5,647 nt of DNA from Methanosarcinales archaeon. GTDB taxonomy: Archaea; Halobacteriota; Methanosarcinia; Methanosarcinales; Methanogasteraceae. The stretch is from contig DTYY01000140.1 of NCBI GenBank assembly GCA_012961645.1, positions 1 to 5,647 on the forward strand, given 5' to 3'. Position numbers and translations under genes: made by a program. The notes beneath the pieces were generated by a model, which saw only the letters and a program-made list of their open reading frames with translations, ran no database searches and was not told the DNA's origin. Shown here one piece after another: positions 1 through 5,348 of this stretch (positions are counted from its first letter, which is position 1; the number at the start of each line of letters is the position of its first letter).

Positions 1-112
1 TCAACGGTTTTGTGGAATATAAAGGCGAATAGCGAATAAAGTGGTGTGGCGGGCACGGTTTTGTGGCCCGTCTTCTACACTCCATCTTCGATCGTGGGAA
101 CCTTTTTGATGT
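1..112. repeat. Long direct repeat, copy A, left part
   Basis: Positions 1-112 align to 2847-2956 in the same orientation. The first 64 bases differ at only three sites (23, 26, 51); the remainder is more diverged. Of about 16 substitutions overall I count 13 transitions. Inside the conserved block the 12-mer ACGGTTTTGTGG occurs twice (4-15 and 55-66). The repeat starts at the window edge, so it may extend further left. It lies just downstream of vapC. Reading it on the plus strand gives a TAA at the same place in both copies, so it is not an intact coding sequence in that frame. Confidence 0.85.
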
Positions 113-118
113 CGCTGC

Positions 119-505
119 TCATATCATCACTGCCTCATCCAGCCCCGCGAAGTGTCGATCACCGGTCAGAACCGACAGATCATGAATCCTTGCGGTCGCA
201 AGAATCAGCGAGTCCACCGCGCTCATCCCGATCTCCAGCCGAATCCGGGCTCCTGAGAGTGCGATCTCTTCGTCGATGTTCAGTACGTTTGTGTGCGTTT
301 TGACCGTTTTGATGTATTCGTCTGCCGTCTCTTCGTCTCTGATCTGTTCGATTCTATATTTAATCTCATAAATATTTAATACCGATGTAAAAATTCCACC
401 ACTCTCTTTTATCACAGACAGCGCATTTCTTCCCCTATCAGACCCGGCAAGTATCTCAAGCCATGCGAAACTATCAACGAGGATGCTGGAATCAGAATCG
501 CTCAT
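119..505 (-). CDS. vapC: VapC-type PIN-domain ribonuclease toxin
   Basis: This 128-residue protein has the usual size and layout of VapC toxins, Mg-dependent endoribonucleases that cleave RNA (often tRNA or rRNA) and are held inactive by VapB. The PIN acidic residues are visible: D11 in the opening strand (ILVDSFAWLE), E47 (NIYEIKYR), D98 (MSAVDSLILATA) and D116 (LTGDRHF). All are present, so it looks catalytically competent. I start at 505 rather than at the longer open frame reaching 568, because the PIN first strand begins shortly after this Met and an AGAGGTT ribosome binding site lies 5 bases upstream. The start overlaps the end of vapB by 14 bases, which indicates translational coupling in a vapB-vapC operon. 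Cellular targets cannot be inferred from sequence. Confidence 0.93.
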   Translation of the reverse strand: MSDSDSSILVDSFAWLEILAGSDRGRNALSVIKESGGIFTSVLNIYEIKYRIEQIRDEETADEYIKTVKTHTNVLNIDEEIALSGARIRLEIGMSAVDSLILATARIHDLSVLTGDRHFAGLDEAVMI

Positions 506-713
506 TTCTAACCTCTTCCTCATGCTCGCGTCGGATTTTCTCGATATCGAGTTCGGGAAGTGTGCCAAAGATGGATTCCAGTGGTTTTACCGGAGTCAAT
601 TCCAGTTTATTCTCTGTCACCACAAGCTCGAATCTGCTCGTCCCGAATCTCTTCCGAACCCTCATCGGAAGAACGATTCTGCCACTTTTGTCCATTGTTA
701 GTGTAGCTGCCAT
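492..713 (-). CDS. vapB: VapB antitoxin, AbrB/SpoVT fold
   Basis: This 73-residue protein has a swapped-hairpin AbrB-type DNA-binding domain at about residues 3-45 (TLTMDKSGRIVLPMRVRKRF, followed by FELVVTENKLELTPV). The charged C-terminal tail (about 46-73) is the part that in this family normally occupies the toxin active site. It should neutralise the downstream VapC and autorepress the operon. The frame stays open upstream to 992, but the AbrB domain defines the start at 713. A GGTGA ribosome binding site 4 bases upstream (718-722 on the opposite strand) and a TATA box about 33 bases further up support this start. Its last 14 bases overlap vapC. Confidence 0.92.
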   Translation of the reverse strand: MAATLTMDKSGRIVLPMRVRKRFGTSRFELVVTENKLELTPVKPLESIFGTLPELDIEKIRREHEEEVRNERF

Positions 714-745
714 CTTGTCACCGATGGCATATATGCGGTTACGGG

Positions 746-753
746 TATTTATA
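746..753 (-). promoter_or_regulatory. TATA box (box A) for vapBC
   Basis: On the minus strand this reads TATAAATA, close to the archaeal box A consensus. Transcription would start about 25 bases downstream, near 725. That gives a leader of about 12 bases containing exactly the GGTGA ribosome binding site of vapB. The spacing of TATA, leader and SD fits well, so the operon is probably still transcribed. Confidence 0.6.
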
Positions 754-825
754 CTTGGTGGCATCTTTGAAGATCGTACCATCCAGCTAACCCTTCCCAC
801 CTCATCCCCGCTCACCCCCTCTCCA

Positions 826-985
826 TCGCTTCCGCAACCGATCCTCGATCGCGAGAATCGCGGGGATCGTTCCGTAGTGGCAAGCATCGGAGCGGAATAG
901 AACGCCCCCTGCATCGAGTGACGTGAAACAGACCGTGGTGGCAGCAAACGCCGCGATCGCGCTCCGGATGGCTGCCGGAAGACAT
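826..985. repeat. Long direct repeat, copy A, right part
   Basis: Positions 826-985 align imperfectly to 2914-3079 of repeat copy B, with several small gaps and mostly transitions. The best-conserved core is 910-945 against 2986-3021 (TCGAGTGACGYGAARCAGA). The first bases (826-880) match the same part of copy B (2914-2956) as positions 68-112 do. Copy A is therefore represented twice over that stretch, once on each side of vapBC. A block of about 13 bases near 857-870 is extra relative to copy B. Confidence 0.65.
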
Positions 986-1030
986 TGTGCACACACCCTC
1001 ATTTTCATGTCTTATGATCGTGTCGGATGA
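878..1030 (+). pseudogene. Remnant of a dockerin-like domain, first half
   Basis: The plus-strand frame open from 878 to the TGA at 1028 contains ASSDVKQTVVAANAAIALRM followed by AAGR. This resembles the first calcium-binding-helix segment of archaeal type dockerin modules (consensus of the kind ITxADAxIALxMAxG). It has no start codon and is bounded by a stop at 875-877, so it is a fragment. The homologous stretch at 2986-3080 is even more decayed, with frame breaks and stops. The matching second dockerin segment (AADVNDDG, then LDALMILQAAA) occurs 1.6 kb away at about 2596-2664, beyond the relBE block. The dockerin assignment rests on motif recognition only; the rest of the ancestral protein is not visible. 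Confidence 0.5.
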
Positions 1031-1065
1031 TCGCAAAAATACGGCGGTTTCGATAATTATCTGCC

Positions 1066-1197
1066 TCATTGGTAAACATCGCGTCTGTGCCCGATATGAA
1101 GCACGGTCACGATCCGATCATTCTTGTCAACCTCATGGATCACGCGGTAATCACCAACCCGGATACGCCACCCATCCCACCCGGTCAGTTTCTTGTG
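1066..1197 (-). pseudogene. relE: RelE toxin, C-terminal fragment (split gene)
   Basis: The minus strand encodes KKLTGWDGWRIRVGDYRV, then HEVDKNDRIVTVLHIGHRRD and VYQ-stop. This is the diagnostic second half of a RelE/ParE-superfamily mRNA interferase, including the conserved WRIRVGDYR strand and the terminal HIGHRRDVY motif, which carries residues important for toxin activity. It has no start and meets an in-frame TAG at 1207-1209 immediately upstream. The missing N-terminus is at 2199-2330, ending in PYSCKK; joining the two halves at the shared KK regenerates a standard RelE of about 84 residues. The gene is therefore interrupted by about 1 kb of foreign DNA, and this fragment is not expected to be translated. 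Confidence 0.88.
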
Positions 1198-2198
1198 GTA
1201 TATACCCTATAAACGCCCCCTTACCAATCATTGCCAAGATTAACCATACATATATCCGGTATACCTCTATAGCCCTCACCCGAAGGGTGCTTTCCTGTCC
1301 GAAAATATCAGGTGTTTAGCGTTTTCAATTACTACCCCCTTCTTTAATCATAGATTTTATTTCTTTCATATCATACGGAGGATCACACCTATGAATTATT
1401 GTATGACAGTTAGGACAGACTGGACGCATATCTTCTATAGGATCGATTTCATATTCCTCGCCTATTTTTGATATTGGTCGAAGATGATGCACATGGATAA
1501 CCCCTCTACCAATTACTCCATATGTTTTTTCAAAATCAAAGCCACAAATATAACAACGACAACCATAACGTGCAATACATTTATTTCTTGCTTCTGGATT
1601 TCGTTCATATGCATTAACTGAAACTTTACGAACAGAACCTTCCTTGAATGTTTTGGAAATGTCAACTTCATCAGGAAAAGGAGTTGAAACAATTCCCTCA
1701 TTCGAAAATAATTCACTTAACCGTAATTTCCCTCTTTTCTTATGTGTTTCTTCTCTTGGAGCAGAAATTCTTGGTGAATTGAATATTTTCAAAGATGCCT
1801 TAGAATATGAATTCCATATTTCCTTAATTTGAATAACCTCTTCAAGACCATCTAATGGTCATAAATGAAACCAAATTAATGGTGTAATTGAACCCTGGGT
1901 AGATTTTACTGGTCTTTGATCTCCATATGGAATTGAAAGTTCATCATCCAACAATAACCAAAGACCTCTGTGATTATAAGGTAAATGTAATGCAGATAAA
2001 TAAATACCACCCGCAACAAGACTTATAGAATTTTTTTGAATTCCGAACCAAGCACTATCCGGACACTTTGTATAATTAATACTTAAATTAAAAAATTTAA
2101 TTATATTTTCATAGTATTGTGTTTCAATCTCCTTTTTACTTAGTAACCAATCATTAATTCTCTTTCCAACATTTTCCATTGTGACTTTCATTATATCC
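1198..2198 (-). mobile_element. AT-rich ~1 kb insert splitting relE, carrying an HNH endonuclease gene
   Basis: The insert is bounded by the two relE halves and is visibly richer in A and T than both flanks. It contains one gene, an McrA-like HNH endonuclease, on the same strand as relE, plus about 125 bases downstream of that gene (1198-1324) with no ORF. I see no transposase, no clear terminal inverted repeats and no long target duplication. Both relE edges keep a Lys-Lys pair (AAAAAG on one side, AAGAAA on the other), so the exact joints are uncertain by about 10 bases. The downstream joint abuts the 10-bp palindrome GGTATATACC (1197-1206). A small hairpin CACCC-TTC-GGGTG lies within 1270-1295. 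The class of element is unknown. Confidence 0.75.
1325..2191 (-). pseudogene. McrA-like HNH endonuclease interrupted by one in-frame TGA
   Basis: The gene has 288 sense-or-stop codons before its terminal stop. Codons 1-110 encode an N-terminal region I do not recognise (RINDWLLSKKEIETQYYENI through TPLIWFHL). Codon 111 is TGA (1859-1861), and the frame continues with PLDGLEEVIQIKEIWNSYSK into the C-terminal HNH domain. The HNH domain has a Cys4 zinc site (C213, C216, C259, C262 counting through the stop), the VHH pair (H235/H236), N261 and H263/H267. This is the layout of McrA-type nucleases, which often act in restriction of modified or foreign DNA. A TTG at 1792 could at best restart an HNH-only product. 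The ATG at 2191 sits at the upstream edge of the insert with AAAGGGA 4-5 bases before it, probably downstream of the relB promoter. The TGA is most simply a TGG-to-TGA nonsense mutation; other genes here use TGG for Trp in the standard way. Confidence 0.82.
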
Positions 2199-2330
2199 CT
2201 TTTTACAGCTATATGGCAACGGATCTTCCACAAGTCGTATTATGGATTCATTTATCCGTTCGAAGGATCTTCCATGGATGCAGGATAGCTCCTTCTGGGC
2301 ACGCCGCAGGATAAATATTCTATAACTCAT
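2154..2330 (-). pseudogene. relE: RelE toxin, N-terminal fragment (split gene)
   Basis: The first 44 codons (2330-2199) read MSYRIFILRRAQKELSCIHG, RSFERINESIIRLVEDPLPY, SCKK. This is the typical RelE N-terminus of two helices followed by the PxPxxCKKL turn. After the KK the frame enters the AT-rich insert, adds 14 unrelated residues (GYNESHNGKCWKEN) and stops at 2154-2156. The 58-residue product lacks the beta-sheet and the WRIRVGDYR/HRRDVY regions and should be inactive. Its ATG overlaps the antitoxin stop as ATGA (2327-2330), the standard coupling of antitoxin-toxin pairs. Its frame runs past the HNH start codon at 2191, so translation of the fragment could be coupled to the HNH gene. Confidence 0.9.
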
Positions 2331-2533
2331 CCTGATCCGATTTCGATCTCTTTTATGGCTTGTTCAAAAGGAATCGCTTCATCGCCAGATGATTTTGCCG
2401 CATCATAAGCACGGATGTACGCAAGCTCCTCCTCGTCTTCGAGTGTCCCGCGGTAGTCGTCGATGCCGATGAGAACGCCGATGCGCGTTCCGGCATCATC
2501 GGTCACATATTTTGCTGCTGAAACTCCAGCCAT
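2327..2533 (-). CDS. relB: RelB/Phd-like antitoxin, now without an intact toxin
   Basis: This 68-residue protein begins MAGVSAAKYVTDDAGTRIGV. Next come a helical segment (IDDYRGTLEDEEELAYIRAY) and the acidic tail DAAKSSGDEAIPFEQAIKEI typical of small archaeal RelE-partner antitoxins; the tail normally wraps the toxin. I chose 2533 as the start because family members begin just before the KYVTD strand. The frame is open to 2671, but upstream residues look like noise and overlap a plus-strand dockerin remnant. A TATA box lies about 38 bases upstream. The ribosome binding site is weak (GATGA). The toxin partner is destroyed by insertion, so the antitoxin should now be free of selection unless it still represses its promoter or neutralises a RelE encoded elsewhere. 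RelB versus Phd/YefM class is uncertain. Confidence 0.85.
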   Translation of the reverse strand: MAGVSAAKYVTDDAGTRIGVLIGIDDYRGTLEDEEELAYIRAYDAAKSSGDEAIPFEQAIKEIEIGSG

Positions 2534-2567
2534 GTTATCATCTGATCGATACCTACTTTCGTGATCC

Positions 2568-2576
2568 GTATTTAAT
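2568..2576 (-). promoter_or_regulatory. Probable TATA box for the relBE operon
   Basis: On the minus strand this reads GGATTAAATACG, with a TTAAATA core. A start about 25 bases downstream (near 2546) would leave a leader of about 13 bases before the antitoxin ATG at 2533. It would now drive the antitoxin, the relE fragment and the inserted HNH gene, all on the same strand. Confidence 0.45.
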
Positions 2577-2690
2577 CCACCACCCCATTTATCCGCAGCA
2601 GACGTAAATGATGATGGCGTAGTAAGGCTTGCTCGATGCGCTAATGATCCTGCAGGCGGCAGCCTGTGCAATCACTGCGATCCGGAGGCG
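2575..2690 (+). pseudogene. Remnant of a dockerin-like domain, second half, frameshifted
   Basis: The plus strand reads HLSAADVNDDGVV in one frame (2587-2624). After one extra base near 2625 it reads GLLDALMILQAAACAITA (2626-2679). Together these match the calcium loop and helix of a type I dockerin repeat of the form DVNxDGxVxxxDALMILQAAA; the D-x-N-x-D-G loop residues are intact. The single-base frameshift and lack of a start show decay. It lies 1.6 kb from a matching first-half segment at 917-982, with the whole relBE block between. In intact proteins these two segments are normally only about ten residues apart. The stretch 2690-2846 continues open in one frame but matches nothing I recognise. 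Confidence 0.6.
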
Positions 2691-2846
2691 GATGATGCCG
2701 GTGATGTTGGGGGAATCATTGTGACCAAGGCGACCGCGAGAGCGCTGCGATGCGACTTCGGCACGATGCGCCGCTTGCGGTCTTTACACTGTGCACTGGC
2801 GAGGTACGGGTCGCAAAAAAGCATCACATCGGAGTTCTGAGGCATA

Positions 2847-3080
2847 TCAACGGTTTTGTGGAATATAAGGGTGAATAGCGAATAAAGTGGTGTGGCTGGC
2901 ACGGTTTTGTAGCTCGCCTTCTGCATCGTATCCCGATCACGGGACCTTTTCGAAGTGGTGCGTATTGAAATGGAATACGACGACCGGCGTCGAGTGACGC
3001 GAAGCAGATCGTAGTGACGGCAGCAGGTAGCAATCACGTTGCGATTCAGAGACGATGATGATGGTTGCCCGGAAGAACAC
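2847..3080. repeat. Long direct repeat, copy B, uninterrupted
   Basis: This copy contains in one piece what copy A has on either side of vapBC: 2847-2956 matches 1-112, and 2914-3079 matches 826-985. The first 64 bases are about 95 percent identical to copy A, and the rest is much more diverged. The 12-mer ACGGTTTTGTGG recurs at 2850-2861 and, with one change, at 2901-2912. Its distal part encodes RPASSDAKQIVVTAAG and then loses frame, so it corresponds to another decayed dockerin first half. It ends at a terminator-like hairpin (3067-3106). Confidence 0.75.
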
Positions 3081-3114
3081 TTCCGAGGGCACAAACTCTT
3101 TTTTTTGTGTTTTT
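3067..3114 (+). terminator. Hairpin plus poly-T terminator upstream of mmp8
   Basis: A perfect 6-bp stem with a 4-base loop (CGGAAG-AACA-CTTCCG, 3070-3085), extendable with an outer GCC/GGC pairing, is followed by eight T residues (3099-3106) and a second run of five (3110-3114). The poly-T tract alone is a good archaeal termination signal on the plus strand. It would end transcription from the ancestral dockerin gene and insulate mmp8 from read-through. Confidence 0.6.
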
Positions 3115-3148
3115 GAGGCGTATCCGGAAGGGCGTTTTCTCCAAAGCG

Positions 3149-3156
3149 TTTACAAA
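3149..3156 (+). promoter_or_regulatory. Candidate TATA box for mmp8
   Basis: TTTACAAA lies 27-34 bases before the mmp8 ATG. A start site about 25 bases downstream would fall at about 3177-3183, giving a leaderless or nearly leaderless mRNA. This would explain why no ribosome binding site is visible directly before the ATG. The match to the TATA consensus is only partial. Confidence 0.35.
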
Positions 3157-3182
3157 CCCGAGGAACCAGAAAGTTACCCATC

Positions 3183-4022
3183 ATGCCGCACATAATGGAG
3201 ATGCTTGGAACAACGCGGGTAACGGTGAAGGATGGGCAGGTCATCGATGTCGGCAAGCCCCGCATCAGGTGGTGCCCGCTCTTCGACAAGGTCCACGGCA
3301 TAAAAGAGATCACCGGGGATGCGGTCCGTACGAACATGGAATTCCGGATAGCAGAACTCGGGATGTTTACACCAGCGCGCGACCTCGATGTGGACGTCTT
3401 CGTGAACTTTGGCGCATCCGAGGTGATGATGACCGGACTTGAGAGGGGTTTGATCGAGACGACGATTACAGCCTGTGATGGAGCTGGAACGGTCATAACA
3501 GACAATCCCGGGCTCGTTCAGGGCATGGGCGCACAGATCTCAGGGCTGATCGAGACCGAGCCCATCCCTGAGATAATCGAGGGGATCAGGGAACGCGGCG
3601 GGGTTGTCGTCGACGAGGATGCGGCGAGCATCGATCCAGTCGCTGGTCTTCGCCGCGCAGCCCAACTCGGATACAGGCGGATTGCGGTCACCGTAATCGA
3701 TCCGGGCGTGGCGCTTGAGATCAGGAGACTTGAGTCCGAACTCGGCATAAAAACGATCGTCATCGCTGCGCACATCACAGCGCTTTCCAGGTCAGAGATC
3801 GAGGATCTTCTGGAGTTGGTCGATATCATAACAGGCTGTGCGTCAAAGCATGTTCGCAGTCTCGTAAAACCGCTTGCGCAGGTCGGGACCGCGATTCCGC
3901 TCTTTGCACTGACGCAGGCTGGAAAAGAACTCCTGATCGAGCGGGCAAAGGAGATTAGAACGCCGGTCTTGATCAATACGATGCCGCTTCCGGTGCTGCC
4001 GGAGCAGAAGCAGCCGGTTTAG
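3183..4022 (+). CDS. mmp8: Methanogenesis marker protein 8 (DUF2099 family)
   Basis: This 279-residue protein matches my recollection of methanogenesis marker 8, a conserved family found with the methyl-coenzyme M reductase system in methanogens and related archaea; its biochemical function is not established to my knowledge. Typical segments are the N-terminal TRVTVKDGQVIDVGKPRIRW followed by CPLF (C31), the FRIAELGMFTPARDL stretch (about 54-68), VNFGASEVMMTGLERGLIET, the ACDGAGTVITDNPGLVQGMG motif (C98) and IITGCASKHVR (C219, H223). The conserved Cys and His residues could bind metal or a cofactor, but that is inference. It is soluble, with no signal peptide or membrane segment. I keep the first Met (3183); Met5 (3195) or Met7 are alternatives, and none has a clear SD. 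It faces dnaG tail to tail and looks intact, unlike everything upstream. Confidence 0.9.
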   Translation: MPHIMEMLGTTRVTVKDGQVIDVGKPRIRWCPLFDKVHGIKEITGDAVRTNMEFRIAELGMFTPARDLDVDVFVNFGASEVMMTGLERGLIETTITACDGAGTVITDNPGLVQGMGAQISGLIETEPIPEIIEGIRERGGVVVDEDAASIDPVAGLRRAAQLGYRRIAVTVIDPGVALEIRRLESELGIKTIVIAAHITALSRSEIEDLLELVDIITGCASKHVRSLVKPLAQVGTAIPLFALTQAGKELLIERAKEIRTPVLINTMPLPVLPEQKQPV

Positions 4023-4031
4023 GTGAGTAAC

Positions 4032-4109
4032 ATGAATTTCCGTGAGTTATCAGGTTATCGATCAGAAAAAAGTAAATCCGCAGAGAATGTCTCTGCGTTA
4101 CAGGTTTGA
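4032..4109 (+). CDS. Possible 25-residue small protein after mmp8
   Basis: An ATG at 4032 is preceded by AGGTGAG, a strong archaeal ribosome binding site with 5-6 bases spacing that overlaps the mmp8 stop codon. The frame encodes [20 protein letters not shown] then SALQV and stops at 4107-4109, overlapping the end of dnaG by 12 bases on the other strand. The SD and position suggest translation as the last cistron of the mmp8 transcript. However, the peptide is short, resembles nothing I know, and its 3' half is the sequence of the dnaG terminator hairpin. I would treat it as a candidate only. Confidence 0.3.
   Translation: MNFRELSGYRSEKSKSAENVSALQV
4065..4097 (-). terminator. Intrinsic-type terminator of dnaG
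   Basis: Directly after the dnaG stop codon the minus strand forms a perfect 8-bp stem with a 3-base loop (CGCAGAGA-CAT-TCTCTGCG, 4079-4097). This is followed by a short spacer and a run of six T (4066-4071). In the plus direction the hairpin lacks a T run, so it serves dnaG rather than mmp8. Confidence 0.65.
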
Positions 4110-5297
4110 TGCGGTCAGAACCTTGATTGCTGTCGGGTGTTTGGTGATGTGCCCCAGTTCAGCCCCGACAAGATATTTAACGTTCTTTTCAGCAGCGATG
4201 TCCAGTATTCGCTGGGTAATCATCCCGTCAAAGACCACGCTTTCGATGCTATCGGTACACGACTTCAGCGAAGAAGCCAGATCCCGCACAGCGACCTCGT
4301 TGATGATGTTGGTGTCGCTATCAAGCAGCCGCGCATTACTCGTGTTCAGGAGCTCCTTTACATGTGGCTGCAACTCAGAATCCGATTCCGATTTCTCTAC
4401 CACGCGAGGTTTTACGAGGACCTTTTTACGCGCCCTCACGTCCTGATGTCTTCTCTTCACCTCTGCAGATGACATATAATTAACCATCGCCTGCTCGACA
4501 GGCTCTTTCTGGCGCAGCGCAGTCACGATCTCTTTCTGAACGAGATCCTCGACACCCTTGCCGTCAGGCGCGCGCGCGACAAAATCGATATCAGCTACCT
4601 GCAGCAGTTCCTTGATGATCAGCTCGCCACCACGGTCTCCATCCGTGAAAGCGGTGACCGTCTTCTCCTTGCACAGCGGAATGATCGACTCAGGGATGCT
4701 CGTTCCACCGACAGCGATCGCGTGTTTAATCCCGTATCGCAGCAGATTGAGAACATCTGCTCGCCCCTCCACGATGATGATTGCATCGGAATTTACCACA
4801 TTGGGGCCAGCCGGAAGTTTATCCTTGCCCCATTCGGTGATCTCTTCTACTCTCACCGCTTTTTTAACTTCCTCGGTAATTTCCTGGCTTTCAAGGACGT
4901 TTTGATCAAACATGTCTGTCAGAACGTACTTTGCCTTCTCAATGATCTGTTTTCTCTTTGAAGCACGCACATCAACCACTTTCTCAAGCTTTATGTGTGC
5001 GAGGCACGGTCCAACGCGATCGATCGTCTCGAGTGACGCTGCCAGAATGGCGGTTTCAACGCGATCAAGGCTCGATGGGATGGTGATCGATCCTGCCGAC
5101 TTACCGGCTTTGGGAGCAATCGTAACATCGATTCTGCCGATTCTCCCGGTTTTCTGAAGATCTCGCAGATCAAGATCGCTGCCCAGTAGTCCCTCGGTCT
5201 GCCCGAAGACCGCTCCGACTACATCTGGGCGTTCAACGATCCCTTCTGCAGTTATTGTAGCTCGAATGACGTATTTCGTTGTATCAGAATCTTGCAT
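4098..5297 (-). CDS. dnaG: Archaeal DnaG (TOPRIM-domain primase-like protein)
   Basis: This 399-residue protein is a full-length archaeal DnaG, close to the usual family size of about 400-450. The N-terminal archaeal domain opens [20 protein letters not shown] and contains [10 protein letters not shown] (30-39). The TOPRIM domain spans about 171-245, with the catalytic Glu in [11 protein letters not shown] (E177, D181) and the metal-binding [10 protein letters not shown] (D219, D221). The C-terminal part (about 290-399) is less conserved. Archaeal DnaG has been reported as an exosome subunit that favours A-rich RNA and as a possible primase, while replication priming is mainly done by PriSL. 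I chose the ATG at 5297 because GAGGTGA lies 5 bases upstream; the in-frame GTG at 5306 falls inside that ribosome binding site. It converges on mmp8 and is followed by a strong terminator. Confidence 0.97.
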   Translation of the reverse strand: MQDSDTTKYVIRATITAEGIVERPDVVGAVFGQTEGLLGSDLDLRDLQKTGRIGRIDVTIAPKAGKSAGSITIPSSLDRVETAILAASLETIDRVGPCLAHIKLEKVVDVRASKRKQIIEKAKYVLTDMFDQNVLESQEITEEVKKAVRVEEITEWGKDKLPAGPNVVNSDAIIIVEGRADVLNLLRYGIKHAIAVGGTSIPESIIPLCKEKTVTAFTDGDRGGELIIKELLQVADIDFVARAPDGKGVEDLVQKEIVTALRQKEPVEQAMVNYMSSAEVKRRHQDVRARKKVLVKPRVVEKSESDSELQPHVKELLNTSNARLLDSDTNIINEVAVRDLASSLKSCTDSIESVVFDGMITQRILDIAAEKNVKYLVGAELGHITKHPTAIKVLTASNL

Positions 5298-5302
5298 ATA
5301 AA

Positions 5303-5309
5303 TCACCTC
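5303..5309 (-). promoter_or_regulatory. Ribosome binding site of dnaG
   Basis: The minus strand reads AGAGGTGATTTATATG; GAGGTGA is complementary to the 3' end of 16S rRNA, with 5 bases before the ATG. It decides the start codon in favour of 5297 over 5306. A TATA-like GGTTATACGG just upstream (5321-5330) is too close to leave this site in the transcript, so the true promoter is probably further upstream. Confidence 0.75.
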
Positions 5310-5348
5310 TATAAAAACAGCCGTATAACCGCAGTACTCGCATCAGTG

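Noticed and set aside
1..120. A CRISPR-like array based on the recurring ACGGTTTTGTGG
   Set aside because: There are only two 12-base units per repeat copy and the intervening sequence is shared between copies, so it is not a spacer.
46..303. An 85-codon plus-strand open frame over the start of the window and vapC
   Set aside because: It is antisense to vapC and overlaps the non-coding repeat, and its sequence is Ser/Arg-rich without family resemblance.
714..992. N-terminal extension of VapB to 166 residues
   Set aside because: The extension is unrelated low-complexity sequence, and the TATA box and GGTGA site both fit the start at 713.
802..1069. Minus-strand open frames between vapB and the relE fragment, partly similar to one opposite repeat copy B
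   Set aside because: The similarity is explained by the underlying DNA repeat. The plus-strand dockerin reading gives a better family match, and no start signal is present.
1198..2198. An intein or group I/II intron inside relE
   Set aside because: The insert has in-frame stops, no intein splice motifs and no recognisable catalytic intron core or domain V. HNH genes occur in introns, but the ATG and ribosome binding site suggest a free-standing gene.
2672..3505. A 277-codon minus-strand open frame opposite the repeat copy B and mmp8
   Set aside because: It runs antisense through mmp8, has low-complexity Ser/Arg/Thr-rich composition typical of a shadow frame, and has no ribosome binding site or recognisable domain.
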